Shown: positions 45,904-57,685, counted from the first letter of the stretch. The stretch: DNA of 64,000 bases from Meandrina meandrites (GCA_963693305.1 OY855910.1:20366362-20430361), one strand, 5' to 3'. Notes: generated by a model from the letters alone, not told the origin. Program-made: numbers and translations.

Positions 45904-45984
45904 TTAAGTAAATATTACTCGACTTCCTGGTGGATTCCGTCTTAATACATTGTTATCAGACTAAGGAGTAAGGTCACTTACAGA

Positions 45985-46755
45985 TTATCCAAATCATAGT
46001 CACTGAAGGTTCGAACAGGGTTTCCACTCAACAATGTTTTCAAAAAGATTTTTCCATCGACTGTCCAAAAGCCCATCTCTTTTCATTTTACTTACTCTCA
46101 ATACAAGTCCTCGATCTATAATCCGTCAGGTTTTCAATGAGAAAGCTACGAGGTTCTTCTGCTCTCACCACATTGGAATAACTGGGAAACATATCTGACA
46201 CTTAGACATTTCTTAGTTTAACTCTTTCTTTATATAAACTCATTTTAACTTTATGACTTATAAATTTGACAACAATTGGGCTCGAATTATTGCCTCGCCG
46301 TTTGATTTTATGTGATTTTATGTGATTTTATGTCACTGGGATTAACATTAACATTTAACACACTTGCCAATTTAATACTACCTCTTCCGTTGTTGAATAA
46401 CAATCATCTGGTATCCCATGAATTTCTAGACTGTTTTTCCTAGTGTACTGTTCCAGGTCAGCTAGAGTTGTGTACAGATTGCCTGCCTCTTCCACTTGGT
46501 TCTAAAGTTTCTCTTTAGTTCGTTCAAGTTCGATCTTCAATAACTCATTTGCTTTCTACACCTTTCCCAGCGATGTTTTCGAAGCGCTCATTTCTCTCTC
46601 CTTGGACTGAAGGGATGATTTTAATTGCGTTATTTCATCTCTGAGAAAAGCATTTTCCTTCAAGATATAGCGTCGGTTCACCTGTTGGTTCTGCATTCAA
46701 GGCTGCATCAGTTTCCTTGCCCGCCATGTTACTGCTATCTTCTTTGTGACCATTT
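45985..46755 (-). pseudogene. LINE ORF1 relic
   Basis: The minus strand reads from about 46755 a methionine-led segment, then a coiled-coil stretch, then DLEQYTRKNSLEIHGIP (about 46400-46450), a hallmark of LINE ORF1 RNA-binding proteins. The C-terminal part includes FISHKVKMSLYKERVKL and ENLTDYRS. Stops and shifts show decay. It belongs with ORF2 at 41960-43345, separated by inserted element A. Confidence 0.7.
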
Positions 46756-46799
46756 GGTTCTTTAGTTGGCCATTTTGCTACATTTATTCCTCCTCTATC

Positions 46800-47655
46800 G
46801 AGCCACAATCTCCCCGTTTGTTTTTCTTGCTCGTCATCAGCCTGTTAACCAAAGATTCTTCACCAAAAGAGCAGAGGGAAGACACTGCTCAACAACCAGG
46901 TCTGCTCATGCGGGCTTCACGCATACTAATCCAGACGAATAAGTAATTGCACAGAGCACAAAATCAAGACCTAGAGTTAACAGCAGTTGTTATTGTATTT
47001 ATTAGGCTCACCAATCTACCTGGCCAATTTCTTCGTTCTTGATATTATAAAAGCCATCTTGTTCACTCGACGAGTCAGATTCACCCGAAAAATGGATTAA
47101 ATTCATTGCCCTATATCTGTGGTTGGAACTGATATGGCTGTATTTGGACATTTTAAAAACTTGAATGAAGGCCTTCATCGGTTTGAACCAACGGTTAGTC
47201 CGTAAACTCTGGAAATCCATCGAACAAACCCAAGGATTCTGAAGGAATTGCAAAGAAATTTGTGGTTCAAGTAAACATATGAAAACAAGCACGCCACATG
47301 TGACGTCACAAATACCTATATTCATTACCATTCCAAGCCCGGCCATTTCTGGTTCATTTTTGTAAAGCTGTCAGAAATCATCAGATTTTCATCTCTTGAG
47401 TGCCACAATTTGCACAAAAAACATTTCTGAGAGTTGGTTGTGATTAGTGTAGCCATAAAGGACAGGTTTTTGGACAAAAGAAAATTTGCCCAATTTCGTT
47501 GCATTTCACCTTAATTGGACCTTAACTGGACCCCACTTTTTTAACAAAATCGCATCCAGTAAAAAAATTTGCTGATAGGTTTTTGCTAAATTTGTGGAAT
47601 CAGCTTATATTGACTTAATACATTCCATAGCTAAGTTTCACTCAATTGAAAGAAG
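46800..47655. other. Non-coding, nothing recognised
   Basis: A 112-codon minus-strand frame at 47008-47346 has no family resemblance I can name. Confidence 0.35.
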
Positions 47656-47659
47656 TTAA

Positions 47660-48200
47660 CATAGAAGTTCTCAAAAAAGAGGACCTACAATAGATAGTGA
47701 AGAGGCATTGCAACTCCTGACCGTAAAAGGAGGAGTTGGGACTCAGTGTAGGACAAAAACTAAAGAGGTTGAACCATTGGGAGCAAGCAAACCCGAGCCA
47801 GAAGAGGTCACTGACCCAGTCACCAGCTACAAAGTCCTTAGCAAATGATGGCTGGCTAGAGGAAATCTTGAAGAAAATTGAAGGAGCTGGCTCCCTAGAG
47901 GACTCTCTTCTGGCCATCGGATCGACAGATTTATTCCCAGGAAAACGGGGAAATCTAACCTGGAACAAATCACCCTTTCTATGTGGGTAGCTGCAAACTC
48001 GCGAATTATGCATGAGCTCCTTAGAAAAAGAAAACTGTTGGCAACCACTTCTGATATCGTGGATTGCTTAGCCTACAACAAAGCCCCTGTTTGTGGCCAG
48101 TTCAATTCCATGAAGGGATGTCAGTGGCCCAATTGCCGCTTTCAGGACATCTATTTGGTGCTCAATTGTAACCAGGGGCAGCGTGAGCATCTCACAATCT
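47660..48200 (+). pseudogene. DIRS/Ngaro-like gag relic
   Basis: Fragments in at least two frames read as a helical region, then VCGQFNSMKGCQWPNCRF (about 48090-48140), a CCCH-like pattern common near the end of DIRS/Ngaro gag proteins. It lies directly upstream of matching reverse transcriptase sequence. Confidence 0.55.
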
Positions 48201-48439
48201 CTCCTGCATGACGTTAAATCTGCTCACTGGCTATTAACTCTCCCCTTAACAAACAGGCCTGGATACGGAACCTTGAAAATAACCCTGACAAGGACTTTAT
48301 CATTGATGAAATCAAAAACAGTCTTGGAGAAAGCGGAAGCTTGGAATTACAAATCCGCCACTGCAAGACACTTCCGCAGTTAAGTAGAGTAACAGACTCA
48401 AGAAGAAAACAGCAAAGGCAATTATGTAGTAACACAAGT

Positions 48440-48744
48440 GAAAGCTACTATTGTTAGCACTCTCAGGACCATCCCCAAGCCACAAACTGACAAAATCTGA
48501 CTCATATATGACTGTAGCAGACCACGGCATTCCAGTTTTAACTCCTATGCCACAACACAGCACTTTTCTTACATGACTGTAGAAGAAGCTGTATCAAAGA
48601 TTAAACCCAATGCCTATCTTGCAAAACTTGACCAAGAGAGTGCTTATCACCATGTCCCAATACACCCTTTGAACTATTCTGCAACTGGATTTGCATGGCA
48701 GTTTCAGGTGGAAAACCATATTACATATCTGTATGACAACAAAT
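48440..48744 (+). pseudogene. DIRS/Ngaro-like reverse transcriptase, N-terminal part
   Basis: Frames read TIPKPQTDKI then IYDCSRPRHSSFN, then VSKIKPNAYLAKLDQESAYH and VPIHPLNYSATGFAW. LAKLDQESAYH is the first catalytic-aspartate region. The coding sequence is interrupted at 48744 by the palindromic-array transposon and resumes at 50116. Frameshifts are present on both sides. Confidence 0.75.
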
Positions 48745-50115
48745 GTGACCTTTCACGCGAAAACGTACACTAACGGTTTTCCGTTTCCGAACGGTTTTCC
48801 GTTTCCAGACCGTTCAGAAGCCGTTCAAAATAAATTTGCATCCGTTCAAACGGCTTGGCTATACCGTTCCAAAAAATTTGCATCCGTTCGAATGGCTTGG
48901 TCAGCCGTTCGCTAAAATCGTCAATCCGTTCAAACGGTTTGGGAAACCGTTCGCTAAATTTCTCAATCCGTTTGAACGGTTTCGTTAACCGTTCGCTAAA
49001 TTTCTCAGTCCGTTCGAACGGTTTGGTCAACCGTTCGCTAAATTTCTCAGACCGTTCGAACGGTTTAATCAACCGTTCGCAAAATTTCTCAATCCGTTCA
49101 AACGGTTTGGTCAACCGTTCGATTAAAAAGTCAATTGCCGTTAGAACGGCTTGGTACAGTTTGGTGATTAGACCGGCAAAATGATCTTTTGATCTTTCCT
49201 TTGAAAATTAAACAAAACTCTTATTTTAGGAAGACGAAGTTTTGGGTTTCGGCACGCGTCGGCTTTTTGTTTTGAAACCGCTGCAAAGGTACAGCGGAGA
49301 AAAAAGATAATTTTACTTTTGTTTGGCACACTTTGGTGGTTCGACCAGTGAAATAGTTCTCATTTAAAGAAGAGTATTTTACTGAAGTTATGTTCTTGCG
49401 CCACTTACCAAGAAAAGTCTTATCTTAGAAGACAAAGTTTTGTGTTTTGCACGCGTGTTGCGTTACAGAGCTGTCAAAACTTATGCAAATTTGGCAAGAT
49501 CTACGCAACGTGCGTAATACTTTGATTGTGTGGCTGTTTAAAACAAAAACAAATTGCTGAAATAAAACTGCATGTGGAGCAACTACAGAATACATAGCCA
49601 CTTCGGTTCGACAAAGCGTTCGAAGGGTTTATGAATTTTATCAAACGGTTCGTCACACCGTTCGAACGACAAGTGTAAATAACAAGTGACTTCGAACGGC
49701 TTGGTCAATATTCCAAACAGATAGCCATGAACAACTGAAAGCTCCCTTGAAAAAATGATTTCAAATGGAAACTTCATAAACCGTTCGAACGCTTTGACAA
49801 ACCGTTCGCAAAATTTCATAAACCGTTCGAACGTTTTAGCAAACCGTTCCGTAAATTTCATAAACCGTTCGAACGTTTTGGTAAACCGTTCAGAAAATTT
49901 CATAAACCGTTCGAACGTTTTGGCAAACCGTTCAGAAAATTTGATAAACCGTTCGAACGGTTAGCTTGCCCGTTTGGAATACTTAATAACCCGTTTAGCC
50001 GTTCGATGAAACCGTTTCGAACGGCTTGGTAAACCATTCGTAGGCCATTCGATAGCCGTTCGTTTCAGCCGTTTAACGGAAAACCGTTAGTGTACGTTTT
50101 CGTGTGAAAGGTCAC
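48745..50115 (+). mobile_element. Complete CCGTTCGAACGG-array transposon (copy 2)
   Basis: This 1,371-bp element has terminal inverted repeats of about 41 bp that differ at one base; they begin GTGACCTTTCACGCGAAAA. AAAT flanks both sides (48741-48744 and 50116-50119) as a 4-bp target duplication. Two 42-bp arrays (about 48780-49165 and 49600-50010) surround a unique middle of about 430 bp. No transposase is encoded; the long open frames are products of the 42-bp period. Superfamily is unknown. Confidence 0.8.
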
Positions 50116-50456
50116 AAATTACCCTTGAAGCTTCAAAAGTGCCGGAAATCTTCAACCGATTAACTCAAGCAGTCACCCCCATGATGGCTGCACAAGGATT
50201 CCACACAATACTAGCATACCTTGAGGATTTCCTTATTATTGGCAATAGCAAACATGAGTGCAAATTAGCTTACCGAGAATTTATCCGCCTTTTGAGCGAA
50301 CTTAGTTTTAACATCAACTGGGAGAAAGCAGTTGCTCCTACTCAGCAATTAACATTTCTAGGAATACAGATTGACACAGTGCTTAGGCAGATTTGTTCGC
50401 CCAAAAGCAAGCCATGCAAACTGCAACAATTATTAAGTGATACATTGATTAAGTGA
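50116..50456 (+). pseudogene. DIRS/Ngaro-like reverse transcriptase, C-terminal part
   Basis: The frame reads VPEIFNRLTQAVTPMMAAQG, then ILAYLEDFLIIGNS, where YLEDF stands in place of the usual Y-D-D-type active site (YLDDF), then KAVAPTQQLTFLGIQID. The altered residue agrees with decay. It continues the part before 48744. Confidence 0.75.
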
Positions 50457-50729
50457 TCAGTCACAAAGCGAGATCTAGAGCCTTGCTGGCAATGAATCAA
50501 TGAATCAATCAATTCTCTATTTAAGTGCACAACACCTAGGAGCGCAAGTGCTCGTTAAAACGTGTGCATGAACTCAAAATTGTAAAAAAAAAAATAAGTA
50601 AAGTTAAACTTTGCGGTGCAGGTGGTTTTCAGAGGCCACACATTCTTGCTGCAGATAATTGATGTTATGAACAGTTTATCGAGACCTCACCACCACATCT
50701 GTATTAACAAACAATTAAGGGCTGATTTA

Positions 50730-51180
50730 TTGTGGTGGTGGTGGGGGGGCTCCTGAGTGCTTTTAATGGCAAAACATTTCTCATGGATTCAGCACCAGTT
50801 TCTTGCAAAGAATTCTCCACCAGTGCGTGTCCTATCGATGGTGGCAGGTTCTTCCGTGGCGACTGGTTCTACACTAGCTGGGCAATTGATCATGCTGATC
50901 TAGCAGACGTGCACATCAATCTCAAAGAAACCTTTACAGTTTTGCTTGCATTGTGCTGCTGGAAATATCAGTTGCGTGATGTAGTACACCCAGATAACTG
51001 CACAACAATCATGTAGCGCTCTCAACAAAGGAACATGCCACAACACACAAGTCATGCAATGGCTTCGCTCCACATTTTGGCTTTCAGCCACTTACAATTT
51101 TCATATCACTGCACGTTACATACCATCCAAGTCTAACAACTCGCAGATGCCATCTTGTGCCTTCATGACCCTTCATTCTG
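50730..51180 (+). pseudogene. DIRS/Ngaro-like RNase H region
   Basis: The segment reads FSTSACPIDGG, then FFRGDWFYTSWAIDHADLAD, then INLKETFTVLLAL and DNCTTIM, after which the frame breaks. This is the pattern of the RNase H domain following reverse transcriptase in DIRS-like elements. Confidence 0.65.
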
Positions 51181-51229
51181 TCATGCGTTAAATGGACACT
51201 TCTGCAGAGTACTGTTAGCAAATAACAGC

Positions 51230-51620
51230 AGTCAGGCTCACTTTTCACAACTGGCATCCTCTTCTTTCCCACGGCAGGTGCAGTCCATGCTCAAGAGAAA
51301 GTACCGTAGCCATGCCTTTGCAAGTCGCAATTATGAGCATACCTTCACTTCTGTATCTTCTTTGGCTACACGCTGGTTCCCTGCTGCGCCATACACCTTC
51401 TCCGGTACATCGTGTTCCATGCTTGAACTGTGTCTTTTAACAGCATCCCTAATTATCTCAACGTCGTATGCCTATTGTATCTGCAGGATGGATATCCCAA
51501 CCCCCTTGAAGAACTGCTTTTCAAACATCAGAAAACTCTACTCATGAGAGGTATAAAGCGCCTACAAGGAGCACCTGTGTCGCAAAAACTCACTATCACA
51601 CCTGACTTTCTTTAAAGGCA
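51230..51620 (+). pseudogene. DIRS/Ngaro-like tyrosine recombinase, N-terminal fragment
   Basis: Fragments in two frames (51270-51540 and 51430-51615) include RKYRSHAFASRNYEHTFTS and DGYPNPLEELL, then IKRLQGAPVSQKLTITPDFL, as in the N-terminal core-binding domain of DIRS/Ngaro tyrosine recombinases. The catalytic domain with R-H-R-Y was not seen downstream, so the relic is 3'-truncated or too decayed. Confidence 0.6.
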
Positions 51621-51659
51621 TCCCTCCAATCCATACTAAGCTCTCTTATTTTAGCGATT

Positions 51660-53985
51660 TTGAAAAGTGTACCATGCCTGGTAAACTTACTATTGTTTGG
51701 ATGCTCTTTCAGATGATGGGCCCCATTTTTCAATGTAATGGTTTTTTAATATTAGTACCCAGTCCCCTGCTTGTTTAGAAAATGACCAATTATGCTAAAA
51801 TATGGTGGTGTTCACGTGTGACACAGATCCTGTGAGCAAAATGTTTACTCAAACGTAACCTGTAATAAATAGGCTCTGAAAATAGATATCCTTGTTTCAA
51901 TTATTTTTTCAAAAAAGAAAAATGTAGCAACTCTTGATCATAAGAAATTGGAACTAACATTTGTAAAACACATAAAGCGTGGAATGCAATTACCATAATT
52001 ACTATTCCCGACAATTTTGTGTCCAAGAATTCATCGCGGATTTAGAACTTCATGAGCTAGCATTGCAGATAGGTATGCCAGGGATACTGTAGTGTGTCAT
52101 GACAGAAGCAGAATTCTAAAATGGGGCTTTTAAAAAAAGATAGAAGGTGTTAAATTAATTTGCACATTTAAACAATGTTTACTTACTGGCAAAGTTTAAA
52201 TTAAAAAATCCGCCTCTCTGTCATGAGACAATAGAGGTCTTGACTCATCTGTTTTTGATAAAATCACAATGTGCTGTCTTCTACTCGATCCGCAAACTTG
52301 GGACACAAAATCATGGAACATCAGCAGCATTGTATCTTTGTTTTTCTCCCAAACATTGTAACATGATACTTTTGTTTTTCACTTTAAAGTTTGTCACATG
52401 ACACTTTCGTTTTTCTTGCGAACATATTTTTTCCACTATTTTGTTATTACTCGTTATTTTAACTAATGAATTATTGTTGGACCAAGAAACCAGAAAACTT
52501 GAATCGCTGTGAAATCAAACTTCAGCAGGTTAAAATTCAGTTTCCTAAACACACACTTTTGAATGCCTCGAAATCCCAAGCTGGTTCTGGTTGTCTGAGC
52601 TGTCACACTTTTGACCAATCAGCGCAATCTATAATAGGCTGTCTCATTTTTCCGCTTGACTGAGTTTTAACACGATGTACAATGCTTCAATTAAATGTCA
52701 CGAAAGTCATTTCTCAAAAAGTACTAGACCGATCAAATCAAAAATCATATCTTTCGGAAGGGTTTTCAAAGCGCAGCACAGAAATCCTGGTACAAGTTTT
52801 TGCACATTTAATTACGAAGGCACTATGTCTGATATTTTCAAGAGCTCTGTAGTGAGAAACTGTTGTTGATTGTTTTGTTTTTCGAACACTGCGAGTTCCG
52901 TACTAAAACCAGTTAAAACACTGATGTTATAAATTAATAAATGGAAAGGTTTTTCTGCTGGGTTCATGAAGAATAAATAGTTTTTCACAGAAAGCACTGC
53001 AACACCATGAAGTCTAATTTAATTAACTGCGGTTTTAACTTGGCACCACAGAGTCTACAACAATCATACCGCAGAGAAAGGCATGTAATGTTCGTGAGAG
53101 TTCAAGACTGTAACCCAGACTAATCATCTGCGTATGCGCTTATCACAACGTTCCCTGTTTTTGGAAGAATAGTACAATATGGACAGCGTAGGGCTTTCAG
53201 AAACAAATATATAGTCTTTGTGCTTCATATAAGAGTAATGCAGAGACACTCTGCATTTTACCTAGTGCATGCAGTCAGGTACTCCCCTCCCTTACCCCCT
53301 CGATAAGAATAATTAATGAGTTAATTAATTTATTGATTGATATTACTTAATCAGCTATCAAAATTTACACCTTAGCGGATTAGTGGACGACTGCCCACAT
53401 AAGCATCACAATAGTGCATTCTGCACTAAAAACGACATTCATAAACTTCCATCATTCTTTTATGTATCTTAAAAGATTCAGCTCAATCGTAACCAAAACA
53501 GCCAAGATTTAAGAGTTTAAAAAGATGTAGGACAAGCAAAATTGTGCTTCATGAATTTATTTATGACCAGGTGTCACCTGCGACCTTTGTTAAAAAGTCA
53601 ATGAATACCATAGAGTCAGTCTTAAGTTTCTTGTTTATGTAAGCATAAACACATAGGCTAAAGCACATAGGCTTAAATTGATTGAACGCACCTGTCCAGG
53701 CACCAAAAAAAAACACTCGTACACTCGTACACTCGTAAATTCCTGCAACAAGTTTTTATCACTACAGAGATTAAGGTGGACAAAATAATCAAAACCCAGA
53801 AAAATAGATGGTGTGTGTATTTTTGCCCATTTGTTTACAACAACTTCTTACCGTTTTATTTTTCAAAATGTCTTGTTAGAGCGGTCCAAATAATGTTTAC
53901 TGTTGTATCGCGCAAAAGAAATGCTAAAAACTTCTATTGTGCTTTTCAGAAACATGCAACCTCAGTACATTTTTTGGCTGTAGTC
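51660..53985. other. Non-coding, nothing recognised
   Basis: Only short frames and a small simple repeat (ACACTCGT x3 near 53712-53737) are present. Confidence 0.35.
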
Positions 53986-54629
53986 TATCATCCAATTGGA
54001 CCTCTTAGGAAACAGCCTAGCACACGCATTCAATTACAATATGAAAAGGCTTTTTTCTGCTTTTTGCTTGCCAGACTTTTTTTTGGGAGACCAAAAAAAG
54101 TGTGTCAATTGCACTCTAACTGCAACATGTGCGTGCCTTTCGACTCAAAATATTTTCGACTGCATCAGTTAGGGACTTTTTCTTTAAGTTTGTAAATAGA
54201 TGGCACAGAGCATGCAACCAATAAAACAACAACTTAAATTTCCATAAGTTGGCACATTGCATGCAATTGCACTATGAATAGGCTTTTCCGTCTTTCGTTA
54301 GACAAACTTTTAAAATGCGTGCTGTAGAAAAAATGTACATGTGCCTCGCAGGTGCTTAAAAAGCTGCACATATAAAACTGTTAAGCTGACTGGGACTGAA
54401 ATTACGTTTTTTACCACCGAAGTTTTGAGTTTACGGCACGCGACCAAGTAAACAATTAATTAAATTTCCATAAGTTTGCACATCGCATGTAATTACAATA
54501 TGAATAGGCTTTTCAGCTTTTTGCTCAACAAACTTTTTTAATTGCACACGCCAGACAAAAAAAGAACAAACAAACAAAATTGTGCCTCTCACGTGTTTTA
54601 AAATGCTGCAAATAAAGAAAAGCTTTTAA

Positions 54630-56454
54630 AGGTCAAATCAGAGTCTCCCTCTATTAACTCTGGTCAAATGAACCAAAATTTCGACATTCTTTCTTTAGCG
54701 ATTTTAAAGCAACCAAACGCTAGAAGAATTCATTATTAAGTAAACGAAATTTTGCTGAGCCTTAAAGTGCAAACTATAGCAAAAACTAAGAAGATTTCTT
54801 AAGACTTCACAAAAACGTTACCAAAATGACCGTGCACTGGAATGGAAGGAATGGATCGAGCTTTGACTTTTGTGACGTGATATTTTTTTACGGGTTTGCG
54901 ATCGAAGAGTCGATCGTCGTTTAAAGAGCGAATAATGTAAAGTTTGAGAGTTTGAGCCAGTCTGAGTAATTCAAGTAATTCTAAAATGATGTAGTAAGTT
55001 TTTTTTTTAAACATGGTAGTTATATTTTTTACTACATTGGAATCCAGTTTCAAAGATCACTATTTATTAAAGCACTGAGTAAAATTGTAAGCATTGTATT
55101 ATAAAAATAGGAGGTTTTCAAACACTGGATGGCGTAAAAAAATCATCAGTCTGCTCAGCTTGGTAAAGAACAATTAGTTTTGTTATATACCCGAAGTGAA
55201 ATGCAGTTTTTTTGGATTTGCATGCAATTATAATCAGGACGTGTGCGGCTTGAAACCCGGATAGGTATGCAGCGCAAAGTTATCCTAGGATTGAATTCAC
55301 TGTTTTCTTTTTCGTACTCGAGAGTCACACAAAACACAAAAATAAATTTGTACACAAAAATTTAACTTGAATGAAAGGATATTTCTCATTGCAAATTCGA
55401 AACCGCAAAGCATCACGCAGGGTAAAACTTTCAATGAATAAATTCGTGTCGTTTTCAGCTGAAGGAAAATTCAGTGTTGAAATAAATACAGAGTGTTTAC
55501 ACACTGTCCCCGCGAACACTGTGAGTTCTGTTTGCATTAGCTGTTTTTGGTCCATATTTATTTAGCCGGTACATGTTATTTAGTGCTCGAAATTAACGGT
55601 TGTAAACCCAACATAAATACAACCTTTGAAGCTTAATTTTATACGCGTCAAAAAGCATGTGCATGTGCATGGAAGCAAGTTATTTGGCGAGGATATTGAA
55701 CTAACAAATTCAAATTCTAATACTTGATCATGACCAGCCAAACCAACACACTAAAAGTGCTAATAATCATAAAAAATACTCTTTCTAGCTCTAGGTAGAA
55801 TAACAAAGGTGCAGAATGCTTACTTCCTACGTCCTTCGTTTAGCAAAAGCCGAACGGACAGGGGGGTCTTTGTGCTTCGGAAGGCATTCTTCCCCGTGAT
55901 TCCTTTCCTGAACAAAAAAAAATATTCGGCACAGCATCCTCTTTGAGGTTTGAAATCAGAACCCAGAAACCTATGTATCGCCAGATTTTCTCTGAAGCAG
56001 TCTTCAGTAAAATGAACCGCACAAATGCAAAAGTTCTTGTCTGGCTTAAATTCTTTTCTTTTCATTTTCAAAAGCCATTGTTTCCTGAGCTTTGAATTTG
56101 CTGGAAACTTAAACGTACTTACTTTCGACTTAAAATTATTTGAGCAGTTTTTTGCCACACAAAACACCATGATGTTCCATTCTTGTGAGCTTCATCACTG
56201 AAAGACTTTGAATTTCCCCTTATTTCAGAGCACACCAATAATGACATCACAATTTTTAGTACCGAAATTTCCCGACAATTTTCCCGAGCACTCTACGATT
56301 ATGAAGGCCAAAAATAAGCATTTTTCAACTTGAAATTTCTCTGTTTGCAAAGTCCAATTACTTTGAAACTTCGGAATATGTTTATTTGGTTCTTAATCAA
56401 CAAGTTGGCCTAAAAAAAAGAAAATTCGAAATTTTGGTTCATTCAGTTTGACCT
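54630..56454 (-). mobile_element. Kolobok-like TTAA element with THAP ORF, copy 2
   Basis: This is the same family as 28320-30053 but in opposite orientation. TTAA flanks lie at 54626-54629 and 56455-56458. Small insertions disturb both ends: about 30 bp after GGTCAAAT on the left and CAGT on the right. Internal sequence, including the THAP frame, aligns along most of its length. Confidence 0.7.
55820..56170 (-). CDS. THAP-type zinc finger ORF of the TTAA element (copy 2)
   Basis: This 116-codon frame has the THAP pattern C4, C9, W32, C50 and H53, with nearly the same first 68 residues as copy 1. It continues further (SDFKPQRGC, then LFRKGITGK), including a segment absent from copy 1. No transposase domain follows. 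The THAP part is better kept than the surrounding DNA appears to be. Confidence 0.65.
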   Translation of the reverse strand: MVFCVAKNCSNNFKSKVSTFKFPANSKLRKQWLLKMKRKEFKPDKNFCICAVHFTEDCFRENLAIHRFLGSDFKPQRGCCAEYFFLFRKGITGKNAFRSTKTPLSVRLLLNEGRRK

Positions 56455-56694
56455 TTAAGATAACTTCGACTGAAGTAATCATTTTTTTGATGAGTTCACG
56501 GCACATGACCAGGTAAACAACTAATTTAATTTCCATAAGTTGTAATTACCATATATGAATAGGCTTTTTGCTCAACAAACTTTTTTAATTGCGCACACTA
56601 GACAAAAGGATGCACTTCAAACTATTAAATTTTGTGATCAAGCAATAGATTTTTTTCAACCAATAGTAAGATGGTTTGATCCTGCTAAATGGCT

Positions 56695-57505
56695 TGAGTG
56701 GCTATAAAAGGCTTGAAAATTAAGGACATTCACAGTCACTCATCGTTTTCAATTCGAAGAGTAACCAACAACATTGACGGCTCGCTAGAGGTGAATGTTT
56801 TCAGAAAGAAAGCACACACCAACAAGTACTTGTACCTTGACTACAATTCACACAATACCCTCCAGCACAAAGAAGCAGTAGTGAGAGCGCTACTCAACAG
56901 AGCTCACATTTTACCATCAAATGCAAACCTCAGAAACACAGAGACGAAACATGTTGCTAAAGACCTAAGGGCAAACCCAGACAGGCTTTTGTAAAAGTGC
57001 CTCACAGTCAACTCTGAATGTGCGCAAGAAAGACCCATGAACTTTGCCAGCATACCATACGTGCGTGGTGCCTCAGACAGGGTTGGTCGCGTGCTTCGAA
57101 AGTTTAACATTCGTACAGCTTTCAAACCATGCCAAACGCTAAGTCAGATCTTCAAGAAACCAAAAGATCGGCCACAAGACCACCAAAGAAGAGGAATAGT
57201 TTACAGAGTCTGATGTAATGACTGCAGTGCGCGTGCACTTACATGGGAGAAAGTAAACGCTCCTGGAGCTCACGCGGAGCTGAACACGATCCTGGCCGCC
57301 CTTGTAATGACGCGTCAGCAATTAAACGACACGTGGAACCAACCGAGCATGACATCCACCCAAGAAATGCCACGATCCTTGAACGAGGAATCTCAAGTTA
57401 CACCAAGAGACTGTTCCTAGAGTTGTGGCACTCTACAGTGGATTCCAAACGCAATGAAAGAAAACCCCTTCCACCCGCTTACACTCCACTGTTGAGCAAT
57501 TAAAG
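56695..57505 (+). pseudogene. Penelope-like element relic (RT C-terminus and GIY-YIG-type end)
   Basis: The first frame (56698-56994) reads NIDGSLEVNVFRKKAHTNKYLYLDYNSHN, then LQHKEAVVRALLNRAH and KHVAKDLRANP, matching the C-terminal side of Penelope-like reverse transcriptases. After a frame break, 57030-57220 gives PYVRGASDRVGRVLRKFNI and RGIVYRV. The last frame (57243-57503) gives GESKRSWSSRGAEH and SAIKRHVEPTEHDIH, fitting a GIY-YIG endonuclease-like end. A stop and a frameshift make it inactive. Confidence 0.7.
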
Positions 57506-57685
57506 ATTGGATGGCGAATTCAAGCATCCTAGCACGTGCTAATCTTTTAACAAATGCAATTTTTTTCTACTGTGATGAAGGTGGACCCACCGAAAATTAA
57601 GTGTTAAAAACTTAGATAGGATGCATCATTCTAGCGAAATTACGTCTACCAATCACCACAGACAAAGTGAAAGTGAACTTCACTT

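Larger units (their letters stand above)
43512..45941. mobile_element. TTAA element A inserted between LINE ORF1 and ORF2
   Basis: The left end GACGGAATCCGCCAGGACTT and right end (reverse complement) GACGGAATCCACCAGGAAGT are inverted, flanked by TTAA at 43508-43511 and 45942-45945. It is 2,430 bp including nested element B. No transposase is recognised. Two related segments near 43560-43700 and 43760-43900 are a local duplication. Confidence 0.75.
53990..56615. repeat. Array of diverged repeats of about 230 bp, split by a TTAA element
   Basis: AATTTCCATAAGTT and ATGAATAGGCTTTT recur near 54240, 54470 and 56525, with a partial unit near 54025. The gap between units three and four is filled by the Kolobok-like element at 54630-56454, which therefore inserted into the array. 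Confidence 0.55.

Noticed and set aside
48770..49184. Frames of about 110 codons on both strands with NRSxNFxxRSNG-type repeats (also 6050-6392, 18541-19075, 49583-49964)
   Set aside because: The 42-bp repeat is a multiple of three and lacks stops, so frames are open by chance in both directions.
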